Part shown: piece after piece, positions 57,748-64,000 of the stretch
How the letters are laid out: every line of letters begins with the position of its first letter
How positions within the stretch are numbered: position 1 is the first letter of the stretch
Source of the DNA: Melioribacteraceae bacterium
Lineage (GTDB): Bacteria; Bacteroidota; Ignavibacteria; Ignavibacteriales; Melioribacteraceae
DNA: 64,000 nucleotides
Assembly: GCA_016342755.1 (NCBI GenBank)
Contig: JAEINS010000006.1
Location: 1-64,000 of the forward strand
Direction: 5' to 3'
The notes under the pieces: generated by a model
The model's input: only the letters and a program-made list of their open reading frames with translations
Databases searched by the model: none
Told to the model about the DNA's origin: nothing
Translations under genes and position numbers: made by a program

Positions 57748-59016
57748 CTAATACTTAAACTTCACCCATTTAATAATTTCAGAAAGTTTTGGTTTTTTAC
57801 CTGAGCGTAAAATACCTACTCTATAAATTTTACCGGCAAACGGAAATATTAAAGCAATTGTTCCAATGTTCACGAGAAGAGTAATTATGAATTGCCAGAT
57901 TGGAACATCAACCAGAGTCATTCTGGCAGGCATTACAATTATAGATGCAAAGGGAAACATAGACGAAACAAGCGCAATTGAGTTTGTTGGATTTTTAATC
58001 ATTGTAAATGTTATAAAAAACGGAATAATAATAAGCATCATAACCGGCATTAAACCCGATTGTGCTTCTTGTGCGGTATCATAAATTGACCCGACTGTTG
58101 AGAATAATCCGATGAATGTTATTAATCCGATAAAGAAATTAAACATGAAGTATAACACTTGCCAGCCGCTTATTGTTAACATTAAGTTTTCCGGTAAAAC
58201 CTGTAATGAAAATCCGGCTATTACAAGAATTGGCGAAATCCAGATTCCCATTTGAAGAACACCTGTTAAAGTTGAACCAAGAATTTTTCCGGTCATAAAC
58301 TCAGTTGCGTTTACAGAAGAAAGAATTAGCTCAACAATACGATTTGTTTTTTCCTCTATAACTGACTGCATTGCCATTGAGCCCATCATTAAAAGGCTTA
58401 TATAAAGTAAAAAGGAAAATACATACGCCAGAACAAGGTTCCCGCCACTTTCCTCTTCAAAATTCTCTTCTTCAGAAACCTTAAATAAATTAAAATCAAC
58501 TCCGCGTCTGGCAAAAGATATATCGTCACCCGAAACACCTTTCCCTACAAAATATTGATCAATTAAGGCCTGGTTAATTACACCGCCAAGTTTTTGTTCA
58601 AGCATTATATTTTTAGAACCCTTTGCGTAGAACTTAATTTTTTTATCGATAAGAGCCGAATCAGGTACAAACGCAATTCCGGTTATCTTTTCTTCTAACA
58701 TTTCAGATTTATTTTTATCCAGGTATCCGGAAAATTCATTTAATGAAACAACTTCATATTTTATCTGATATTTTCCACTTTTCACCCAGTCTTTTTCTGA
58801 GAACTCATTTTCAAGACTATTCCTCATTTCAATTGATTCTGAAACAAGAGTGATTTTAGTATCACTTTCGCCTTCAAAAGTTGCAAGAACAATCTGAAAA
58901 CCAATAATTAAAACCATTAAAAGAGGAAACGCCAAAGTACTTATAATAAAGGTTTTGCTCATAATTTTTTCACGAAGTTCACGCTTTATCACAGCCATTA
59001 CTCTATTGTTAAGCAT
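57748..59016 (-). CDS. ABC-2 type transporter permease (NatB-like)
   Basis: A 422-residue permease. One N-terminal transmembrane segment (about 20-42) is followed by a large external loop (about 43-190) and five to six C-terminal segments (about 200-410), the pattern of NatB/DUF3526-type ABC-2 exporters. MSKTFIISTLAFPLLMVLII at the start and SVIEEKTNRIVELILSSV before TM2 are diagnostic. It overlaps the ATP-binding gene by 8 bp. In Bacillus the NatAB pair exports Na+; the substrate here is unknown. Confidence 0.9.
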   Translation of the reverse strand: MLNNRVMAVIKRELREKIMSKTFIISTLAFPLLMVLIIGFQIVLATFEGESDTKITLVSESIEMRNSLENEFSEKDWVKSGKYQIKYEVVSLNEFSGYLDKNKSEMLEEKITGIAFVPDSALIDKKIKFYAKGSKNIMLEQKLGGVINQALIDQYFVGKGVSGDDISFARRGVDFNLFKVSEEENFEEESGGNLVLAYVFSFLLYISLLMMGSMAMQSVIEEKTNRIVELILSSVNATEFMTGKILGSTLTGVLQMGIWISPILVIAGFSLQVLPENLMLTISGWQVLYFMFNFFIGLITFIGLFSTVGSIYDTAQEAQSGLMPVMMLIIIPFFITFTMIKNPTNSIALVSSMFPFASIIVMPARMTLVDVPIWQFIITLLVNIGTIALIFPFAGKIYRVGILRSGKKPKLSEIIKWVKFKY

Positions 59017-59935
59017 TCTGCACCTCCTTCTTTAATTCTCCATCTCCGGCAAGTTCAACAAATATTTCATGAAGAGAAATTTCATTTGCACTAAATCTTT
59101 TAACCACAATATTTTTTTCTATTAAAGATTTTAAGAGCTCCTGAGTTTGCGAAGGTTCTTTTACTTTAATTCCAGTATAATTTCCAAAATCGTTCATGCT
59201 GGCAACAATATTGCTTTGTTTTAAGAATGAAATATCACCATCATAATTAAGAGTAACATTTCCTAAGCCGTATTTTTCTTTAATTTTATTTAGTGAACCG
59301 TGAAGAATAATTTCGCCTTTATTTATAATTGCAATATTATCGCACATTTTTTCCGCAAAATCCATTAGATGAGTACTAAGGATTATTACTTTTCCTCTGC
59401 TTTTCATTTCAAGGATAATTTCTTTTAAAAGATTTGTATTTATTGGATCAAGACCTGAAAAGGGTTCGTCCAAAATTACAAAATCGGGATCATGCAGAAT
59501 TGTAGCTATAAACTGTATTTTCTGCTGATTACCTTTGGAAAGATCTTCTATCTTTGAATCTTTACGATCCAGCAAATCAAATTTCTTTAAATAAGTTAAA
59601 GCACGCTTCTTAACCTCTTTTCCCGTTACTCCTTTCATTTCTGCAAAGAATAATAGGGTTTCAAGCACTTTCATCTTTTTATAAAGCCCGCGTTCTTCCG
59701 GTAAATAGCCGACACGGTTTCTAAATTCCTGTCCGACTTTAGTTCCGCGTAAAATTACTTCACCGCTATCGGGCATATAAATATTCATCATCATTCTAAT
59801 AGTTGTTGTTTTTCCCGCTCCGTTTCTTCCAATCAATCCAAAAATCGCACCTTCTGGAACTGTGAAAGAAGCATCTTTAACCGCGACAACTTTATCAAAA
59901 GACTTGGTTAAATTTTTTACTTCTAGTGCATTCAT
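59009..59935 (-). CDS. ABC transporter ATP-binding protein (NatA-like)
   Basis: A 308-residue ATPase. Walker A is GRNGAGKTT near 35-43, signature LSKGNQQKIQ near 133, Walker B FVILDEPFSGLDP near 153-165, switch His in ILSTHLMDFAEKM. The C-terminal extension (about 220-308) is of the DUF4162 type found in NatA/export ATPases. It forms one transporter with the permease encoded directly downstream. Confidence 0.95.
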   Translation of the reverse strand: MNALEVKNLTKSFDKVVAVKDASFTVPEGAIFGLIGRNGAGKTTTIRMMMNIYMPDSGEVILRGTKVGQEFRNRVGYLPEERGLYKKMKVLETLLFFAEMKGVTGKEVKKRALTYLKKFDLLDRKDSKIEDLSKGNQQKIQFIATILHDPDFVILDEPFSGLDPINTNLLKEIILEMKSRGKVIILSTHLMDFAEKMCDNIAIINKGEIILHGSLNKIKEKYGLGNVTLNYDGDISFLKQSNIVASMNDFGNYTGIKVKEPSQTQELLKSLIEKNIVVKRFSANEISLHEIFVELAGDGELKKEVQNA

Positions 59936-60029
59936 AAATTACCCTTTGTATTTCTACTTATAGAATCATTTAGGTTCCTAAATTACTTAAAATTGGTAAA
60001 TAATAAAAATCAACTTTTATTATGACGTT

Positions 60030-61217
60030 TTAATTCTGTTTTCGTTCGAACAATAAAAATCCGGCAAATACAAAAATGCCAAGAAGACCAATAGACATCC
60101 ATAAATTTGAAGAACCAAATTGTTCGTATATCCACATTCCTAATATTGGTCCAATAATAAACGAAAGAGAAAATGTAAATGAAAACATTCCCATATACCT
60201 TCCTCTGTTATTATCGGCAGCACGATTAGCAATAAAGGCCGCAACAAGCGGGAATACCAGCATTTCTCCTATTGTCCAGACTATAACTGTAAATGCAAGA
60301 TATATATAGCTTGTGTTAAGAGATGTAAGTGCGTATCCGCCAAACATAAATAATGAGCCTATAGCAATTACTTTTAGTGTATTAAAGTTTTCAAGTTTAT
60401 GAATTAACGGCATTTCCACTATTACTAAAAATATTGCGTTTAATCCTAGCAATAATCCTATTTTATCTTCAGATAAAAAACATGCTTCTCTTAAATGCAG
60501 TGGCCATGTATTAAATAACTGTACAAAGACAATTCCCATAAACAAGAGTAATAATAGGATGAAAAGGAATCCCTTATCACTCCATGGTGAAATTATTGTT
60601 TCGCCAGCAACTTTAACTTTTTTAATTCCAAAATTTGTTCCGTTAAAGAAAAAGATCATTAGGAAAGCTGCACATATACAGGTTATTCCATCAACCCAAA
60701 AAAGGTATGAATAATCGATTGTTGCTAAAAATCCGCCAACAGCCGGACCAATTGCAACTCCTAAATTTATTGCAAGTCTGTTTAAGACAAATCCTCTGGG
60801 ACGAATTTCCCCGGTACAAGCCTCAGAAACTGCTGTATTATTCGCCGGACGAAATAAACCTTCCACAATAGCCCATAAAAATACAACGGACGCTATCATA
60901 TAATAAGCGGTTAAAAAATCTAATATTACAATTGTAATTCCGGTTGCAAAAAGACTAAAGATCTGAACTCTGTTTGTTCCAAATCTATCGGTAAATACTC
61001 CGCCTAAATAAGATCCAAGAAGAGAACCGCCTCCATAAAAACTGATTATGATACCAGCTTCTGAAACGGAGAACCCGAGCTGACTTGTTAAATAGAGTAC
61101 TAAAAAGAATAGAACAATGGATCCGCAGCGATTTACAAACATTACAGCGGCAAGCATCCATACTTCTTTTGGAAGTCCGGCAAATGATTCTTTATATAGT
61201 TCTGCTATTCTTTTCAT
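60030..61217 (-). CDS. Major facilitator superfamily transporter
   Basis: A 395-residue MFS protein with 12 predicted helices. The signature loop between TM2 and TM3 is GGVFTDRFGTNRVQIFSL (about 76-93). The second half begins near residue 212 with a loop GETIISPWSDKGFLF. It resembles MdtH/YdeE-type drug or sugar efflux pumps; no substrate can be assigned. It is transcribed alone. Confidence 0.93.
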   Translation of the reverse strand: MKRIAELYKESFAGLPKEVWMLAAVMFVNRCGSIVLFFLVLYLTSQLGFSVSEAGIIISFYGGGSLLGSYLGGVFTDRFGTNRVQIFSLFATGITIVILDFLTAYYMIASVVFLWAIVEGLFRPANNTAVSEACTGEIRPRGFVLNRLAINLGVAIGPAVGGFLATIDYSYLFWVDGITCICAAFLMIFFFNGTNFGIKKVKVAGETIISPWSDKGFLFILLLLLFMGIVFVQLFNTWPLHLREACFLSEDKIGLLLGLNAIFLVIVEMPLIHKLENFNTLKVIAIGSLFMFGGYALTSLNTSYIYLAFTVIVWTIGEMLVFPLVAAFIANRAADNNRGRYMGMFSFTFSLSFIIGPILGMWIYEQFGSSNLWMSIGLLGIFVFAGFLLFERKQN

Positions 61218-61408
61218 CGTTAATCTAAAATAAGATTCAAAATATAAGGATGTTTGTTTTAAGAATTACTTTTTCTTTTTATGTAGTTGTTAATTTATTT
61301 CTTATAATTCGGGCTTATTTGAGTAAAAATGTTTTAATTAATTAAACTTAACAGCAAAAATATCTCTCTTTGCAAAACTGACTGCCGTCAGCGATGTTAG
61401 GAACCAGG

Positions 61409-61455
61409 ATGACAAATTTTTGTCATTTGAAGAAACCGGAATACTGAGAAATCTT
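61409..61455. repeat. Copy of the inverted intergenic repeat
   Basis: ATGACAAA-TT-TTTGTCAT (61409-61426) is a perfect hairpin that forms the centre; the right arm runs on as TTTGAAGAAACCGG...ACTGAGAAATCTT to 61455. The left arm is degenerate (from about 61360). It reaches to within about 20 bases of the YitT start codon. Confidence 0.55.
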
Positions 61456-61475
61456 TCATTAAAACAAACGTGAGT

Positions 61476-62387
61476 ATGAAACAAAAACTTAAGACACCTG
61501 AATACAGAAAAAAGACAATTATAATAGAAAAACCATTTACTAAACATTGGTTTAAAAATATATCGTTGGTCATTCTTGGATCAATACTGGTAGCATTTGG
61601 ATTTGTATTTTTTATTGTTCCTTTTAAACTTGTTCCAGGCGGAATTTACGGTTTAAGTATAATCCTTAACTCAGTTTTTGGTCTTCCAATTGGTGCGTCA
61701 TCACTTGCGTTAAACATTCCACTACTGTTTTTAGGTTATAGAATGCTGGGTACTAGTTTTAGTTTAAAGACCATTATTTCTATGATCACAGCTTCATTCA
61801 GTATTGATTACCTTCTTTATTTGTTTGATGGAAAACCTTTATCCGATGATATTCTTGTTTCTTCAATATTTGGCGGTGTTTTTATAGGTCTGGGAATTGC
61901 TTCAATTTTTAGAGGTGAAGCAACATCCGGCGGAACTGATTTAATTGCCAGAATGGTTTCTAAATTCACAAAAACACCTATTGGACAAATGTTAATAATT
62001 GTTGATGGAATTATAATTATAAGCGGTATACTTGCATTTAGATCAATAGATATGGTGCCTTACGCAATTATTACAATTTTCACCCTTTCTAAAACGGTTG
62101 ATACAGTCTTAACCGGACTTGATAATAGAAAAGCCGTATTTATTATTTCCGATCATCATGAAAAAGTCCGTGATATTATTCTTAATAAACTGGACAGAGG
62201 CGGAACTTATTTATTAGGAAGGGGATTGTATTTTCATGAAGAAGACAGGAAAATAATTTTCACAGCATTAACCAGAAGGGAAATGGTTAATCTGCAAACA
62301 TATATAAAGGAAGTTGATAAAGAGGCGTTTATTACCGTTGTTGATACAAACGAAATTATAGGAAGCGGATTTAAACCACTTACTTAA
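61476..62387 (+). CDS. YitT-family membrane protein (second copy)
   Basis: A 303-residue protein with DUF161 membrane segments (about 28-215) and a C-terminal DUF2179 domain (about 220-300). Hallmarks are KLVPGGIYGLSIIL, RGEATSGGTDLIARMVSK and RGGTYLLGRGLYF. I use the ATG at 61476; a GTG at 61470 is equally in frame. The relative at 35391 shares the layout but differs in sequence, so the copies are old paralogues. Function of the family is unknown. Confidence 0.9.
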   Translation: MKQKLKTPEYRKKTIIIEKPFTKHWFKNISLVILGSILVAFGFVFFIVPFKLVPGGIYGLSIILNSVFGLPIGASSLALNIPLLFLGYRMLGTSFSLKTIISMITASFSIDYLLYLFDGKPLSDDILVSSIFGGVFIGLGIASIFRGEATSGGTDLIARMVSKFTKTPIGQMLIIVDGIIIISGILAFRSIDMVPYAIITIFTLSKTVDTVLTGLDNRKAVFIISDHHEKVRDIILNKLDRGGTYLLGRGLYFHEEDRKIIFTALTRREMVNLQTYIKEVDKEAFITVVDTNEIIGSGFKPLT

Positions 62388-62460
62388 AAGGGCATTAATA
62401 ATTACATTTGCAAATTCATTTTCTAATCAGTTTCTTAGAATGTTTAAATAAAGGAATCAG

Positions 62461-64000
62461 ATGAACAAGTTTAAAATTTTACCAGTTTTGGTTTTAGGAA
62501 TCATATTATTCTATTTTATACAAAACGAAATAATAACTCAGCAAAAAGATAAAAGTATTAAAAAACCTAATGAGTGGTCTTGGATAAAAAGAACATATCC
62601 TCATTATAAAGCAAATATAAATTCTCAGATTGATGCTATTAAAAAAGCAAAATTAATGCGGACGGAAAAATCATTAAGCAAAAAAAACAGCGATGCTGAA
62701 TGGGAATTTGCCGGACCTCTTAACATTGGCGGAAGAATAACCGACATTGAATATAATCCCAAAGATCCTTCTATTATTTATGCGGGATCGGCGACAGGCG
62801 GTGTATTAAAATCAGCAGACGGCGGTATAACCTGGGAATCTATTTTTGATGAACAATCATCTTTATCAATTGGTGATATTGGAATTGATCCGAACTTCCC
62901 GGATACTATTTATGTAGGAACCGGAGAACCTAATGGCGGGCATAATAATTTTCCAGGAATCGGTATTTATAAATCTATTGATGCCGGTGAAACATGGGAT
63001 CATATTGGACTGGAAAAAAGTGCTTCAATAGGAAGAATAATTGTTGATCCTTCAGATTCTAAAATAGTTTATGCGGCAGCCGTTGGCTCATATTTTCTGC
63101 CAAATTCCGAAAGAGGTGTTTACAAAAGCACTGATGGCGGAGTAACATGGGAAAAGTCATTATACATAAGTGATTCAACAGGAGCGGTTGATATAGTTAT
63201 AAATCCCCAAAATCCTTCTATACTTTTAGTTTCAATGTGGGAGCGGGTTAGAAGACCTGACACTGGAACACATTTGTCTGGCAGATCTGGCGGAATATAT
63301 AAAACCACAAACGGCGGTTTTTCCTGGGAAGAAGTAACAGAAGGACTTCCAAATCCAAGGACAGAAGATGTTGGCAGAATAGGATTAACACTATGCCAGA
63401 GCAGCCCAAATGTAATTTATAGTTTATATAACGACGGTTCATATGTTACCGGTGTTTATAAATCAGTTGATTATGGTGATACATGGACAAAAATGAAAGA
63501 CCCGGGATTACAAGGCGGATTTAGCTGGTATTTTGGTCAGATAAGAGTTCATCCCAAAAATTCGAAATTGATTTATGCCCTCGATGTAGAAATGAAAAAG
63601 TTTAACACTAGTTTAGATGCATGGATTCCGATGCTTGATAATACATACGAATTACACGTTGATCATCATGCTTTAGCGTTTCATCCTACAGATTCGCTAA
63701 CGATTATTAACGGAAATGATGGCGGCATAAACATTTCTCATGATCTTGGTACAACCTGGCAGGCAACACCTTCGCTTCCAGTTACACAATTTTATGAAAT
63801 AGGTTTGGATAAAACTAATCCACAACGACTTTATGGCGGAACACAGGATAACAATACAATAAGAACCGCAACCGGTGCTTTAGACGATTGGGAATACCTT
63901 TTAGGAGGTGACGGCTTTTATGTGAATGTTGATCCGAACGATCCGGATATAATATATGCTGAATCACAATTTGGCGGATTAGTAAAAATAAAGGTTTACA
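62461..64000 (+). CDS. Secreted BNR/sortilin-type repeat protein (partial, runs off window)
   Basis: At least 513 codons are open from the ATG at 62461 (AAAGGAATC upstream), with no stop before the window ends. An N-terminal signal anchor (about 5-22) is followed by a seven-bladed-propeller type series of BNR/Asp-box repeats: ADGGITWESIF, DAGETWDHIGL, TDGGVTWEKSL, TNGGFSWEEVT, DYGDTWTKM, DLGTTWQAT. Ignavibacteria carry many such VPS10/sortilin-like exported proteins, often with a T9SS sorting end; that end would lie outside this window. Probably surface carbohydrate or protein binding. Confidence 0.85.
   Translation, partial: MNKFKILPVLVLGIILFYFIQNEIITQQKDKSIKKPNEWSWIKRTYPHYKANINSQIDAIKKAKLMRTEKSLSKKNSDAEWEFAGPLNIGGRITDIEYNPKDPSIIYAGSATGGVLKSADGGITWESIFDEQSSLSIGDIGIDPNFPDTIYVGTGEPNGGHNNFPGIGIYKSIDAGETWDHIGLEKSASIGRIIVDPSDSKIVYAAAVGSYFLPNSERGVYKSTDGGVTWEKSLYISDSTGAVDIVINPQNPSILLVSMWERVRRPDTGTHLSGRSGGIYKTTNGGFSWEEVTEGLPNPRTEDVGRIGLTLCQSSPNVIYSLYNDGSYVTGVYKSVDYGDTWTKMKDPGLQGGFSWYFGQIRVHPKNSKLIYALDVEMKKFNTSLDAWIPMLDNTYELHVDHHALAFHPTDSLTIINGNDGGINISHDLGTTWQATPSLPVTQFYEIGLDKTNPQRLYGGTQDNNTIRTATGALDDWEYLLGGDGFYVNVDPNDPDIIYAESQFGGLVKIKVY

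Overview
The window looks like a chromosomal segment of an AT-rich anaerobic or facultative bacterium of the Bacteroidota/Chlorobiota assemblage, most likely Ignavibacteria. The main clues are a secreted CotH-type protein ending in a PNPFNPAT-type T9SS sorting domain, TAnnTTTG-like -7 promoter elements, DUF4252 and DUF4097 proteins, and an ORP-type (orange protein) gene cluster, which is typical of anaerobes. No rRNA, tRNA or CRISPR array was seen. The placement is inference from gene families, not a phylogeny.

0-7 kb: a charged secreted protein lies divergent from a histidine kinase/response regulator pair, with four GTTAA boxes in helical phase between them. A MATE/ANKH-like transporter and a ClC-CBS-TrkA_C channel follow. 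7.1-13.5 kb: a compact plus-strand cluster holds a DUF134 regulator with two operator copies, a small Cys-rich protein, two NifX/NifB-like cofactor-binding proteins, two MinD-family ATPases with ferredoxin inserts, a DUF5320 protein, a thioesterase, a metallo-beta-lactamase-fold protein and a CoA-disulfide reductase/rhodanese fusion. It looks like an ORP system joined to sulfane-sulfur chemistry. 13.7-17.4 kb: GH10 xylanase lipoprotein, FmdB-like zinc ribbon, FAH-family enzyme, and a secreted protein usually mislabelled asparagine synthetase B. 17.9-21.1 kb: a two-gene operon with an ATP-grasp ligase fused to a self-cleaving P1/DmpA aminopeptidase, overlapping a histone-deacetylase-like amidohydrolase.

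21.4-26.5 kb: an ECF sigma/membrane protein/DUF4252 operon, a secreted EEP-family enzyme, and an AbiE type IV toxin-antitoxin pair with repeated upstream boxes. 26.7-37 kb: housekeeping and envelope genes (TsaC/Sua5, TauE/SafE, HI0933-like flavoprotein, CotH protein, YitT). 37-42.4 kb: a PAS histidine kinase, then an ECF sigma factor that seems to start at a non-AUG codon, its zinc-finger anti-sigma factor with HEAT repeats, and a DUF4097 lipoprotein with ten MGG[DE] repeats.

42.6-48.45 kb: the most unusual region. Seven small genes, all on the minus strand and organised as six units, are separated by 150-210 bp imperfect palindromes with the anatomy of integron attC sites: RYYYAAC/GTTRRRY ends, an asymmetric spacer, and L boxes with extrahelical C and A. 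Gene stops lie 1-60 bp from the site ends and one unit is a ParE/Phd toxin-antitoxin pair. No integrase is visible, so this is best read as an integrase-less attC cluster (CALIN) or the distal part of a chromosomal integron. 48.9-64 kb: valS, HAD hydrolase, CDF transporter, pepT, pyrimidine-nucleoside phosphorylase, a structured minus-strand RNA candidate, a prohibitin-like protein, an ABC exporter, an MFS transporter, a second YitT protein, and a BNR/sortilin-type secreted protein that runs off the window.
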